Shown here one piece after another: positions 33,907 to 45,254 of a stretch of DNA of 64,000 bases. This DNA is from Calcarisporiella thermophila CBS 279.70. Lineage: Eukaryota > Calcarisporiellomycota. How positions within the stretch are numbered: position 1 is the first letter of the stretch; every line of letters starts with the position of its first letter. The notes beneath the pieces were generated by a model. The model had not been told where the DNA came from. It saw nothing but the letters and a program-made list of their open reading frames with translations, and ran no database searches. Location: positions 551,741 through 615,740 of the forward strand of contig NW_027192199.1 in assembly GCF_041956535.1 (NCBI RefSeq), written 5' to 3'. The translations under genes were made by a program, and so were the position numbers.

Positions 33907-35077
33907 CTACTCGTAATAAACCATGGTCGATGCGTTCATGGGATTGGCCTGTAGAAATGCGGGTATAATCTCGTCGCCGACGAGCTCTTGGTGGCCATTT
34001 TGGGACGCCGGCGCGTCCGGGGATGGGACTGCGGGGGTGGGGAGCGCGAAGGACTCCTGCATCAGGCCCGCGTCCGGATAGAACTGGGTCGAGGAGGGCG
34101 GCAATGACCGTCCGGGGTACATCACCACATCGTTCGGGGTGGTGGCGGCGGTGGTCACGGTGCTCGTGGTGATGCTGGTGCAGGCGGAGGTGGAGATGTG
34201 CGGCGCAACCGATGCGCCGAGATCGGCCAGCTTCATCCCGCCCAATGAAAAGGAGACCAGCGGCGATGCGGTCGGGGGCGTGATCATGCCAAAGTAGTCG
34301 AGCTCGGAAAGGGCAAGCCCGCCCTGCCCCAGGAATTCGATTCCGCTGTTGTATCCGCTCTGAACTATCTGCTGCTCCAGCTCCTCGTCTTCCTCGTCCT
34401 CCTCATACTCCTCCATGTCAGCCGCCCCCTCCTGCTTCTGCGGCCTCTCGTCCTCGCCGCCTCCTCTCAGGTGGGAGCCCATCCCCATATCCTCCGAGCT
34501 CGTGCGCGAGCGCTTGTCCCAGTCTCTCCTCTCCACGCCCTCGGCCTCAAGAGGCCGCTTGTAGGATCGGCATATATCGGCAACCTCTTTTGAATCTAGA
34601 GTAGAATCGCCTGCGTTAAGGTCACCTCCCCGCAAGCCAGCTGAAAAGAGGAGCCACTCACCGCTGTAGTTTTCGGCAATGAAATTGGCCATGCGTATCA
34701 AATTGTCTTGGTTGCGATGCACATGGTGGCTCAAGCGCTTGATCTCCGGAATCAGATTTTGCGACACCAGCTTGTTCATATTCTGGAGGTCCCGCCGCAG
34801 AATGTGCACAAGCTCCTTGAGATCTTCTACCCGGGTCGGCTCAGAGGGGCATAGGTGAGGAGGATGCTCGACGGTGGGGGAAACCACGGGGGCCTGGTGG
34901 TCCTGCAGCTCAATATGGCCCACTTCGGGCAGTGCTTCTGCAATGGAGGGTTTCCGTGAGCTAGATGGCTCGGATCCCACGTCCGAGAGTTGAAGTGACG
35001 GCTGATGATGCGGGTGCTGCTGCTGCTGCTGGTGCTGCGGTTGTGAGTGGTGTGACGGCTGGTGCAGTATTGGCTGT

Positions 35078-35112
<35 letters not shown>

Positions 35113-35866
35113 CTGCTGTGACGGTGGCTGATCGCTTTTTGAGAGCTTGCGAGAAGATCTCGTCGCTCGGCGTCGGATGTGGCAGAGGAGGTCCTGTCTT
35201 CCACGCTGGAAAAACGGGTGCGAGAAGACGCACGCATTTTTGCTCTGTGTGTGGCGAGATTTCCGGCCATCGGACACGCGGTTGAAGCCGTAGATCTGAT
35301 AATGAGGATGAGTAAGCAACAGTGAGCGGGTTACTCAAACAGGCTTGGGTGCTCCCAATAGCAAGGTCTCTATTATTACATTTAATTGTCTCACGAACGA
35401 GGCGAATTTGCAGTGTTTGAAGAACCTAGGAAGGACGTTAGCAGCGAATTCTATTAAGGAAATAGCCGTTATGATTATTATTATTAGGGGAGAAAAATTC
35501 GAGCAAAAGAGCTAAGCGATAGGGGAGGAAGGGGTGCTTACCGTCGGTATGGTCCACGATAAAAATCTTACCGCTCTTGTCCCACGACAAATAGGCAGAG
35601 TATTCCTCAGAGTCAAGAAGCCTGTTATCCCATTCCGGGAAAAGCTCTTAGGGATGGGCTCAAAAGGTTTCATTAGTGGGGGGCTGCACTTACTGATAGA
35701 GTTTTGCCACGAAGACCGACACCGTATCATGCTCGGCGCCATCGCAGGCGTATTGGAGAGCCTCGGGGGAGAGCGCGCGGGGCGTAGTGACTGCGCTCGT
35801 GTAGTTACTCTCGAATGCATGCGAGTCGTCGGAGGGGGTGGGCGAGCGAGTGATAATTCGGGGCAT
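33907..35866 (-). CDS. Heat-shock-factor-type transcription factor
   Basis: DNA-binding regulator of the HSF superfamily. Five exons on the minus strand: 35866-about 35695, 35621-35542, 35451-35380, 35295-34662 and 34610-33907. The winged-helix domain is spread over four of them: FVAKLYQ joined to LLDSEEYSAYLSWDKSGKIF, VLPRFFKHCKFASFVRQLN, then IYGFNRVS and FSHPFFQRGRQDLL. The acceptor giving KLYQLLDSEEY was chosen because the two nearer AGs shift the frame. A Gln/His-rich region follows, then the HR-A/B coiled coil for trimerisation (LKELVHILRRDLQNMNKLV, LIPEIKRLSHHVHRNQDNL), and an acidic C-terminus likely to activate. It could be the single Hsf1 or a paralogue of Sfl1/Mga1 type; there is no receiver domain as in Skn7. 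Confidence 0.87.
35055..35121. repeat. CAG/CAA repeat in the HSF-type gene
   Basis: About 20 glutamine codons with regularly mixed CAG and CAA (plus strand TGTTGC, then TGC units), beside His/Gln/Pro-rich sequence, between the DNA-binding domain and the trimerisation coiled coil. Confidence 0.7.
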
Positions 35867-36630
35867 AGTATGAATGTTGGAGGGGGAGAGCGGGGGGGGG
35901 GAGGGGGTAATTACAAGGGAGGAAATGATACAACTACGGCCGAGAAGAAACTCAATTATATAATGGGGCGTATATGGTGTTACTTGGTTTTTAAGGCTTG
36001 CTCACTTCGGTATGATCTCCAGCGAGCCTCGACTTTACATTGGTAAGGGCGGGTCTACTCGGATTGCAGGGCGACAAGAAAGAGAGGGTGTGCAATGGGG
36101 CGTGAAATGGAATGCTCTCGAGGAGATAAAAAAAAACGAAAAAAAGAAACGAGAGGAAAGCGCACAGGCCAATTTTTTTGAAATGGCGTTTTCAAAATAT
36201 TCGCGCGAAAATAAATAAAAATGAGGTTAAAGTTCCCCCTTATCGCACTCAACCTCGGGTGGAGGGTGGTGCAAGCAGTCGCCCACAAAAACGAGCAGCA
36301 CCCAACCTGCCGGTGCTGGCCAGAGGAAGGGTTACATCCGGCGAGGAGAGGCAACCGAAGGTTTCCCCGGGCGCCCTCCCCAGGTCCGCTTAGGGCGGGC
36401 ACCGAGCCTGTGTCCGTGTGAGGCCTCCCTGGATTGCGGCTGGAGGATGGACCAGGTGGGCCGAGGAGGGGAGGCCCAGGGGGGAGGGGGGCCGTGAGTT
36501 CCGCCCTCTTTTCTCCCCGTGCTCCGTGGCACAGGGCGTACAGCGCAAACCTTAAGGCCCGCTCTGTGAATGCGAAAAGATAGAATTTATTTTTCTAGTT
36601 TACATTATTACATGAACAGACAGGCGTGCG
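35867..36630. other. Promoter region of the HSF-type gene
   Basis: 764 bp between LTV1 and the HSF-type gene, both on the minus strand. G-runs lie just upstream of the start, at about 35881-35905. Long open frames here are not gene-like. A palindromic TTCGCGCGAA element is listed separately. Confidence 0.4.
36200..36209. promoter_or_regulatory. E2F/MBF-like palindrome TTCGCGCGAA
   Basis: A perfect 10-bp palindrome in an AT-rich context about 335 bp upstream of the HSF-type start. With its flanking A it contains TTTCGCGC on the minus strand, matching the E2F consensus core. Function is inferred from sequence only. Confidence 0.3.
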
Positions 36631-38722
36631 TTAATCAATGCGCATCTGGCCCTGCGCCTGCTGCTGTTGGCCCAGAGCCTTTTGAACTCTGAGCTTTTCG
36701 CTTTTGAAGGCTTGTTTCGTGGATTTCTTCTCCGCACGCCGGTTCTAGAGCGGCAAAAGTGGGGCGGGGCATTTAATAAAACTATATATATCCCGCGGCC
36801 AATGCGGGGCCCACATGCAATCTGTAGCTTACCCGTTTTTCAGCCTTGACGGCCTCCTTGCGCCGCTTCTTCTCCTCCTTCGTCTCGCCCTTCGTTCTGG
36901 CGGCGCCCAGGTTCGCTGGATGGGAAACAAAAGCAAGTGGGGAGGGGAGAGAGAGAAAAAACATTAATCATCACGCTCCAATAAACAATAAGGTTAATCC
37001 AGGGGAGGGGGAACGGGGCCCACTCGACATAAGCCATAAGGTAAGAGGAAATTATTTGTTTGGATGCACTTTATCGATCACTCACCACGTGGGGAATTTT
37101 CAGCGTCTGATCCCTCCAGCTCCTCCTCCTCCTCCTCCTCCTCCTCCTCCTCCTCCTCCCCGCTCGAACCCTCATTCTCGGGCCCAACGTCATCGGATCG
37201 CCCTCTGCCCGTCCGCCTGTTCTCCACCTCCACGGGAATGCCCGTCTTGGGATCGATTCGAATCTTGCGCCTTGGCGCCTCCCGGATGAGCCCCGGGTGG
37301 TTTTCCAAATTGGAGTAGGTCGACAAAATCGTCTGGCAGTCCCAGTTGTTGCGCTCGCGCTCACTGCGCTCCGCCCACACATCCTCCACCTCGTCGACCC
37401 CCTTATTCCGGCCGCGCCTAGAGCCGCCCACCTGGCGGACAGACTCGCGCTCATCCTCAAGGCTGGTGTCCAGCAGGGCCTGCCGTAACGTCTCGAGTTT
37501 GTCTGTTGCGCTATCGCCTTCCAGTTTCGGTGCCATCTTCTTTCCGACAATCTCGTACTTGTCGAGGAACTCATCCAGGATTTGGTCCAGGTCCTCGCGC
37601 ACCTTCCCCTGCTGCGCAACTCCCTCCTCCCACTCCTCCTCCTCTTCCTCCTCCTCTTCCTCCTCGTATTCCCGCTCTATCCTCTCGAACTGCTCGTCCA
37701 ACAGGGTGAGCTTCTCATTGCGGAACATGGCCGACGAGCTCATCGAGTATCCAGTTGCCCGAGTCCGCCGTTCAACCAGATCGTCCTCATCACTGTCGGC
37801 CCGTTGTTGTGACCGCTTGAATTTGCGAAAAGCTGCCTGCCACTCCTCCTCCCCATTCTCCTCGTCAAAATAGTCGTCTTCCTCCTCCTCATCGTCCTCC
37901 GGGTTATAGACTGGCTCATTGGTATTCAAATTGGTAAAGAAGTCCTCATCCAGATCCCCCTCGACATACTCCTCATCCTCCAGGGCCTCCAGCACTTCTC
38001 GTACTCTAGGGTCCAGATCAGGCTGCAGCCCTAGAGAGTGGATCCGAAAAAAAAGACCGGTTATTACCCCAACTTTCAAGAACAATCGACCAAATCAGTT
38101 ACCTGGCGTCACTCCCGCTTGATTCACCATGCCGAGCGGAAGCTCCTCTTTGGACGGGAGGACTTCTGTCGGCAGGTCAACACCTGTCGATGGCGATATC
38201 ACGAATTCCAGCTCCCCACCTCGGAGTGGCCTTTCCTTGTCTTTTCTTTTACTTGAAGCCTCAACGAAGATGGCATCGGAAGACTGTCCTATTGGGCGTA
38301 GATGCTGCATATAGTCGTATTCAGCATCATCAAAGTATACACCGTACAGCGCAGCCTGCCCAGCCCGTCTGATTTTTAATTTGTAGTGTCAGCTAGCTGA
38401 AATATAGAGGCTCCGTCTGAAATGGGCCCTTACCTCTCGATCTCATTTTGCTTCTCCTCATCGATTATTGTCTTACTCTCCTCATTTTCTACTCCCTTAC
38501 CATGCTGTAATGAAAAACATGGGCACGAAGTAAGTCGCAGGCTCATCTTCATTACTAGAATGGGGGTGCCTTTACCTTTTTCAAATTCTTGGGTACAATC
38601 TCACGAAACACACGATCTGACGCCTCCTCGTTATGAATCTCGGGATCGCGTTGAGAGCGGTACACTAGCTGGTAGTGTTTTGCGGTTTTGCGATCGATGA
38701 ATTGCTTGGTATTCTTTCCCAT
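36631..38722 (-). CDS. LTV1: 40S ribosome biogenesis factor LTV1
   Basis: Assembly factor that joins pre-40S particles and aids small-subunit export. The start is at 38722 (MGKNTKQFIDRKTAKHYQ, the family N-terminus) and the stop at 36631-36633. There are several small 5' exons, one large exon (about 38029-37086) and two short basic 3' exons. Recognisable parts are VYRSQRDPEIH, YGVYFDDAEYDYMQHLRPIG, the acidic DDEEEEDDYFDEE, QFERIEREYEEEE, DQILDEFLDKYEIVGKK and the C-terminal RKIRIDPKTGIPVEV. Two long acidic runs come from CTC/TCC repeats on the plus strand, including a near-perfect GAG tract at about 37118-37158. The basic end (EKKRRKEAVKAEKR, EKKSTKQAFKSEKL) is in the last two exons and would be lost without splicing. 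Confidence 0.92.
37118..37158. repeat. TCC microsatellite inside LTV1
   Basis: About 13 tandem CTC/TCC units on the plus strand, read as GAG (Glu) codons in LTV1. The near-perfect array of a single codon, unlike the mixed codons of the other acidic run at about 37620-37672, suggests recent expansion. Confidence 0.7.
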
Positions 38723-38876
38723 TGTATATATTATGAAATGTATGCGGTATAAAGGAGGTTTGTGAAGAAAAGAAAATCAAGAGATAAACAAGTCGGACTG
38801 CTTTTGTGACGCTATATTTCCGATTGTGTCAAGTCGGTAGTTTCCTCTACAACCAAATTAATTTACTGCTGCAACC

Positions 38877-39083
38877 ATGTCGACGCGCTACGATCCCTAC
38901 CTCCCTTTATTTCATTGCCTTCAGCGCCTAGATGTGGAAATTAAATCCCTACTTGAAACGCACAAAACGCTTCTTGCACAGAACTCGGACATCTCCTTGG
39001 TGGCCAACGACATGATCAACACACTTGCTACCATTGAAAAGAGATCAGATGATGAGAGAAGAAATGCAATCGCGGCTGATTAG
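38877..39083 (+). CDS. Unrecognised 68-residue helical protein
   Basis: Single-exon frame of 68 codons with a good start context (GCAACCATGTC), divergent from LTV1 with 154 bp between the start codons. The product looks fully helical with heptad-like spacing (FHCLQRLDVEIKSLLETHKTLLAQN, ANDMINTLATIEKR) and no membrane segment. Small helical proteins of this size occur in DASH and BLOC-type complexes, but I could not match it to a named subunit. Composition and the sharing of a short promoter with a housekeeping gene support a real gene. Confidence 0.6.
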   Translation: MSTRYDPYLPLFHCLQRLDVEIKSLLETHKTLLAQNSDISLVANDMINTLATIEKRSDDERRNAIAAD

Positions 39084-39516
39084 ATGATGCCATCTCGTGT
39101 CCTCCCAGCTATCAACTTCGGTGCATGTAAAATTTTCATTTTGAAAGTGTTCGTGTTTTTATTTTGCCTGTGTGTGCAAGATTGCGCTCCCATCCAGCCC
39201 TGGAAAAAGGTTTCAAACATAGCAGACACGACATAAAAATATATATATATACCACTGATCGAGAGTTTACCATGGGATTCTGTTGGGCCTACCTTGTATA
39301 TTAATTTGCTTGCCACTTTTCCCAAAGTCATTTTAGTTGGAGTAGGGAATGAGCCAAATAAATTCAGCAGAGTCTTTAATAGATAGGCATCTAGCACTCT
39401 ATTGCTTGGAGTATATGTTATATGTACACGGGATATGAAAAATGGAATGGCGGTAATAAAACAAGAAATTCAAGAGCAAAGACTCGCCTATGACTACGAA
39501 AAAAAAAGCATCTCGA
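39084..39516. other. Intergenic region between convergent genes
   Basis: 433 bp, AT-rich, with a TA repeat at about 39238-39250. No coding frame with protein character is seen. Confidence 0.35.
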
Positions 39517-40366
39517 TCATGGCTTGCCCAGCTCTTTCTCCAACAACTCGAATATCTCATTCAGCTCTTGCTGAGATTTCGTATCCTCTCGGACCCATCG
39601 CACGCGTGGCGGTCTACGCATATTTCCAAGGTGGGCAAGAACTCTGGCCGATAATCGGTGGCGATGAATCCTCATTTGGTGCTCTATCATATCCTATTCA
39701 AAACAAGAATAGGTTAATTAAGTAGTGAAAAAGAATAAATAGCATTAGAGAGAAAGAATGAAAACGAAGTATGGACTTGGAAAATGAACATACTCCCGTA
39801 ACTTTTTTATCAGGGGTTGCTTGCCAAATGACTTTTGCAATGGGGGTTGCTTCACCATACTCTTCCACTTGGACATCCTTCACTGCCACGTGAAGAGCGG
39901 TAAGATGGGGATGCAGAGGCGCATCCATCGTAAACATGTTGAGGAGAGCTCGATTAACACGCTGAGACAGTTGGACGTTTCGCGAAATGCTCTTCTGAGA
40001 TTCCTCGGTGCCCAGCGTGGCAATGGGCGTCTTCAAATTCCGGGAGGGGAGAGTTCGAACGATGGGCAGCTATTATCGACACATCAGCCAAGGACTTACA
40101 CAAACAGGTCGAATCCATTGCATTACTACCTTTGCGCGCTCTTTCTCAATGGATCGGTTGCTTTTTCGCTGTTCCTTGAAGTAGCGCAAGTATTTACCCG
40201 GGATCATGTGAGTTCGAGTAACATCCTCGTCGATTGATTGCTTTTGGGACGGTTGCGATTTCGTGCCTTGCGAGTTCAACTCCATCCCACGTTTGGGCGC
40301 TATCGATGAGAGAAATCTTGCGCAATGGAGGCGTTGTGGTAGGAGACGCACATAGGACCGAAGCAT
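39517..40366 (-). CDS. Mitochondrial ribosome-binding factor A-like protein
   Basis: Probably assists maturation of the mitochondrial small ribosomal subunit. Three exons on the minus strand start at 40366 and stop at 39517-39519. The N-terminus (LRSYVRLLPQRLHCARFLSS) is Arg/Leu/Ser-rich without acids, as in a mitochondrial presequence. An upstream in-frame ATG at 40486 is less likely. The middle shows the RbfA-type pattern: LSQRVNRALLNMFTM, HPHLTALHVAVKDVQVEEYG and AKVIWQATPDKKVTG. Across the second intron it continues with IEHQMRIHRHRLSARVLAHL, matching the helix ending the KH-like fold, then PRVRWVREDT. The fold match rests on pattern rather than strong identity, so the family call is moderate. 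Confidence 0.65.
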
Positions 40367-40551
40367 TGCTTTCCTTTTTTCTTGGTGTTTGAATAAAGGG
40401 ACTTTGTAAAATGGAAAGCAAGTCACAAGCTCTACTTGATTGATTTCGAGCTTAAAAGTGAATGGTTTGGGTGAAGGGGTGTGCACCTTTTGGTAGTGTT
40501 TGCGACAATTTGTATTTATTATATAATAATGAAAAAAAAAAGCGAATTGTC

Positions 40552-42548
40552 CTACATATCCATCTCATCGTCCTCCTCCTCGTCCTCCTCCTCTTCGTCA
40601 TCGTCCATCTCCTGGGCGGCACCATTCTCCGCGCCATTCGCCTCCTCGTCGTCATCCTCTTCCTCCTCTTCGTTTGGATCATAAGGCAGTCCCACTGGGG
40701 CCTTTTCTGTGACCTCAGGAAGTTGAACTCCCCGTCCATCAAAGGCTCTTCGTACGCCTGCATTTGACGAGATATCCCAGATCTGAACGTGGCCTTTCGA
40801 ACCAGCGAGGGCAAGTTGGAATGGAGAGTCGGGGCAGAAGGCAGCCGAAAAGACCTTACCCTAATACCAAAGAAATCATAACGCGAAAATTAAAAAAAAA
40901 AAATAGGAAGAGCAGGCACGCGGGTCCAAAATGAATATACGTACCACACCAAGGTCTCTGCTCAAGACCATACTTGGCTTATTGTCCTTGAGATCCCAAA
41001 TCTTCACCGTTTTATCCCCCGACCCTGTTACCAGACAACCAGATACCAAAGGACTGATGTCGAGGGCAGAAACGGGGGAATCGTGGGCATGCAGAGTGAA
41101 TATAGGTCCACCAGCCATGTTTCGAGCATCATATTTGTGGACCAAACCAAGTTCGGTGCTTACCTAGATTGCAAAACACGGCCAGGTTAGAGCCGATCGA
41201 AGCGGGCCGACGCTTGCAGCATGTACTTACGAAGAAAGATTCGGGGGCGAAGGGATCCCAGCGCACACACTCGGGGTCCGCGGAGAGCTTCCAAGAGCTC
41301 ACGCTTTCGGGCGCCCGTGAATCGAAAGCGGCCACGGTCTTATCGTAACTCGCAGTCAACATGACGGTTGCCTCCACCGGGTTCCATTGCACACACTGGA
41401 CCTTATCTTTGTGGTGTTCAAAGGATCGTGCGCATTTGAGGGTTGTCAAATCCCACAGTTTGACGGTGGTGTCGGCCGACGAGGATGCCAACAGGTTGCG
41501 GTGGTTGCGATTCCAGGAGAGGGACATGACAGCATCAGTGTGGCAATTTGGGTTAGGGCCCTTCTTCTTCTTCTTCTTCTTTTTCTTCGTGCTGCTCTTA
41601 TTGGCTGCTTCCTCTGTGGGCTCTGAGGTGGAGTCACCCAGGATGGCATCGGGGTACATAGCATCGATGGTATCCAGATCCCAAATTTCGATTTCGGGCT
41701 CAAAAGTGCCGACCGCTACGTAGTTGCCGCTACCTTCAAGATGAGCCTTGCGCCCAACCCGGAAGTCCAGCCATTCGACGCAAAGTGGGAAAGCGGGCAA
41801 CATGAAGTCGTGATGCACGTAGAGGTTATCTTCACTTTCTTCGTATACATAGGCTTCTAAATGGGAGATGTCGTCTTCTGTTTTGGCGGCAAGGAGTAGG
41901 TTGTCGGTGGGCATGATTTGAGTATCCTCGTTATCTGAGTCTTCGTCCTATCCCCCAAATCACAGGCGAAAAAAGGCCCCATAGATTAGAAGACGAGCTC
42001 TTTACAATATCCAACCAAAAAGGGAGAACCATATACCTTCTTTAATGTGACATATGGGTCCTCTTCGTTTGAGGCGAAATAGGAGAGTCCTTTGATGTTG
42101 GAAAATACAGAGAATTCTAAAGGCCCGTTGAAACGAACAGTCAGTTTTTTGCTTCAGGAAGCTAAAAGTCAGCCGATTCTCTTACTTTCCGCTGTAGCTG
42201 GCTCATCGTCATAGTCGTCCAAGTTGTATATTGACAACTCCGAATCCTCATTAGAATCCTTAGACTCTTTGTTGGAAGGCTTGGCCTCCTTGTCCTTTGC
42301 CTCACTAAGCGGAACGAAAAAAAGATTATGAGCACCGCCATTCTCTCCATCTCCATGCTGGCCCGCAATTAAGAATGGAGAGAGGAAATCCCTACTTACG
42401 CTTGGGCCTCTTCCAGGTCCTGTTCTGCATCCTCGAGATGCTCCTTCGCCAGCTTTTTTATCCGCTCATACTCCTTCTCATCGAGCTCATACTTGTCCGG
42501 TTGTTGCTGAGCTACCCCCTTTCGGACCCAACACAATGCTGAAATCAT
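40552..42548 (-). CDS. PWP1: Periodic tryptophan protein 1 (WD-repeat, ribosome biogenesis)
   Basis: Nucleolar WD40 protein involved in rRNA processing and, in other species, chromatin control of rDNA. The start at 42548 gives the family N-terminus (MISALCWVRKGVA, YELDEKEYERIKKLA). Several small 5' exons encode an acidic region (LDDYDDEPA). Repeats then follow: YVAVGTFEPEIEIWDLDTID, SSSADTTVKLWDLTTLKC, TASYDKTVAAFDSRAP, TGSGDKTVKIWDL and GSKGHVQIWDISS. A Lys run (about residues encoded at 41555-41582) sits between the first two repeats. The C-terminus is a Glu/Asp run ending DDEMDM. The last exons begin near 40863, after introns with A-rich ends. Confidence 0.93.
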
Positions 42549-42911
42549 GTTGCTCTAGTTTTCTTCGGGGATATGACTTTTTTCCATAAAGCTAGTGGAC
42601 TATTTTTATTTACTTCGGCACCAAGTATGCGTGGCTTATGTGACTGCGAAAAATGCGATGGACAGTTAGGAAATTCAAATATTGCGATGAATAAAAAAAA
42701 AGTTTCTGATATTTTAGATATGTATAAACATTGAAGAGAGAGAGAAAAAAAAAAGTAAACGGACTGGAGAATAAAAATTTGAACATGTAGATGGGAGGGA
42801 AAAAAAATACAAGTGTTAAAAAAAAAAGCTTATACCAAGATTAATATAACATATTGGAATGGTTGTTCACAGTTAACTGACGCTCGAGATAAAAAAACTA
42901 AGGGAAATATA
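42549..42911. other. Short A-rich intergenic region
   Basis: 363 bp with several A-runs (near 42695, 42747, 42800 and 42820) between two minus-strand genes. It holds the PWP1 promoter and the PacC 3' region. No gene is seen. Confidence 0.4.
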
Positions 42912-45254
42912 TCATACAACACGTGGATACAATCCACACTCCGTCTCTTCTATTTCGCTCTTTTCCTCTACGTGTTTTGATTCTTTAGTCCTCCGTTGAT
43001 ATGCAGTGTTGATCACTTGGTACAGGCGCCGCACCAGGGCTGCATGCTCGGAACGCACCCGACTTGGATTCTGCTCCTTCTTCTCGGCGCCATCGACTGA
43101 CAGCTGTTCTATTGCGCTGGTCAGCTGCTCCATCACTTGGGCCTCCTCCTCTGCACCCTGTTCGAGGCCATTGAAAGTGACCTTCTTCTTCTGATTTGGC
43201 GACCGCGACACCAGTATACTGTGGGCAACCAATTTCTTGTCTTCTACAGTGGGGGCTACGATGTATTTCGGCAACGGCTCCTTCTCTTCCTCCATATCCT
43301 CGCCTTTGATCTCGCGCTTAACAAGCTCTTGTTCATCCATCGGCTCGGGTTTAACCTGCTTAATCTCCTCTTCCTCCTCTTCCTCCTCAAAGTCGCTCAC
43401 CGGCTCTTGTTTCACTTTGACGTCATCCTCGCTTAATGGCTCCGCTTTCACTTCCATCGGCAATGGGCTCGGCGAATCCAGGATCACCCATTGCGAAATA
43501 TCCTCGTCCTCCTCTTCGCCCGGCACGTCCTTCCCGATCTCCGAATCCTCTGCTTTATCTGCCCTCGCGCGAGTGACGTTCAGCATAGCCTGCACATTGG
43601 GGGTCCAGTAGTTGGCCGAGATCTGCGCCGACTGCATGGAGTTGACGCGTTTGCCCGTTGTCCCACCGAATACCGGGAGTACCGGTGGAAGGCCTTGAGG
43701 CGTGGCGGAGTAATTCCCGTTCACGTTTGGATAGTTACCGTTGACAAGACACAGGAAATCGGAGGGGTCAGAGGATGACTTCTGATCGCCATTCTCCAGG
43801 GTCGCTCCATCGGAGAGAGCCCTTGAGCCCAGGGAGGGATAGAGTGCGTCGTCCGTGGATTCCTGTGGGGTCACGGTGAGATCAAACTCGAATTTACCTG
43901 GAGCTATTCCCGCGGCCGTGGTGGCGGGGTTGGAGTCCATCTCAAGGCTCGGATAGAGAAGGGCGTCAGAAAACGACTGATCAGGCAGCTTTATGTTCGA
44001 AGGATCGACATAGTACTGTGCCGAATTGGAGTTTGGGGTCGTCTGCATGTCGAACAATGCCGCCTGCACCTCGACACTGCCGTCGCTGTGGGCAGAGTTG
44101 GGCGAAACAAGCAGCTCTCCATTGATATCCTGGGCAAGCTGCGACAGCCACTGATTCAGCTCTGCAAGCTCATTCTCACTCTGGACAGCCCCTGACAAGT
44201 GCTCCTCATCAAACACAAAGTTTGCAGCTAAACTGTTTAGTTTCTCTGCCATATCTGTTGAGTTTGTATAAGAAGAATTCAAAAGTGTCAGCAATGGGCA
44301 ATTATAAGAGTTGCAACTGTAACAACACATCATAAACACATATTCATCAAATTGGTGTTGACTCTGACCTTGATTGTATTCTGGTTTCAAGCGTTTGTTT
44401 TTCAGGATATCACCAAGCAGCTCGTCCAATAGATCTTGCCCCGCATTCAGGGAGTCAAGGTCGATTGAATCCACTTGGCTGTAGCCTCGCTTGGAACCGG
44501 TGTTAGGGGGGTAGGGGGAGCGCTTGCCTTGGAAAGCAAACTCCCCGCAGCCGGTGTCAATTTCGGGAGACAAAGTCACGTCACGCGGGGTGAACACTAA
44601 TAATAATAGGTAAAAATGCGTCAGCATTATCTGAATCATCGCCAGAACAAAAAACGGCACACCTTCTGAGTTTATACTATGCGGAGAGAGTGGGTCGTTG
44701 TGCGGTGAAAAATCGCCAGAAGTGAGCGACGGGGAGCTGTCGGACCAGGAGGTTTGAGGAGGGGTCGGGGGTTGGTAGGCCTTGTTCTGCAGCTTAGCCT
44801 TGTTGCTTTTCTGTTGCTGATTTGTGCGCAGCATCTGCTGATGTTCCTCTGTGTGTGTTTTCTCATGCTTCTTCAAGTCCTGAGGCCGCTTAAACGCTTT
44901 TCCGCAAATCTAGCAGACATGAGGAGAGACTTTAGTCATCAAGTCAGGGGTGGGTCAAAAGAAACTAATGCATACCTCACATGCATGCGGTTTTAAGGGG
45001 ACATGGACTCGTAGATGGGATGTCAGATGATCACGCTTGGCCTTCTGAACAGTGCAATCTGCCCAGCGACACTCAAGACAGAGATTGTTAGTGGATTTGC
45101 GGCCAATATGTTCGTTGCAAAGATGTGAATACAGTAGCTCGGCATCATCGAATTCCCTCGTGCAGTTTTGCCACTGGCAAGTAACCGTCTGTGGGGTTCG
45201 AATCGTGGGAGTGATGTTGGGGAGGGAGAATTTGGTGTCGACAGTTGCACTCAT
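42912..45254 (-). CDS. PACC: pH-responsive transcription factor PacC/Rim101
   Basis: Zinc-finger factor of the ambient pH pathway. In other fungi it is activated by proteolysis downstream of Pal/Rim proteins and then binds GCCARG. Four exons, 45254-44976, 44909-44663, 44596-44369 and 44254-42912, sum exactly to 698 codons plus stop. Three fingers are diagnostic: [19 protein letters not shown], the HIGRKST linker, [19 protein letters not shown] with [10 protein letters not shown], and [18 protein letters not shown], the last rebuilt across an intron. After the fingers come a Gln/Asn/Lys-rich region, a Pro/Ser-rich region, KRGYSQVDS and a long acidic C-terminal half with alternating K-x-E/P motifs ([23 protein letters not shown]). 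These resemble SUMO-acceptor sites. Confidence 0.93.
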
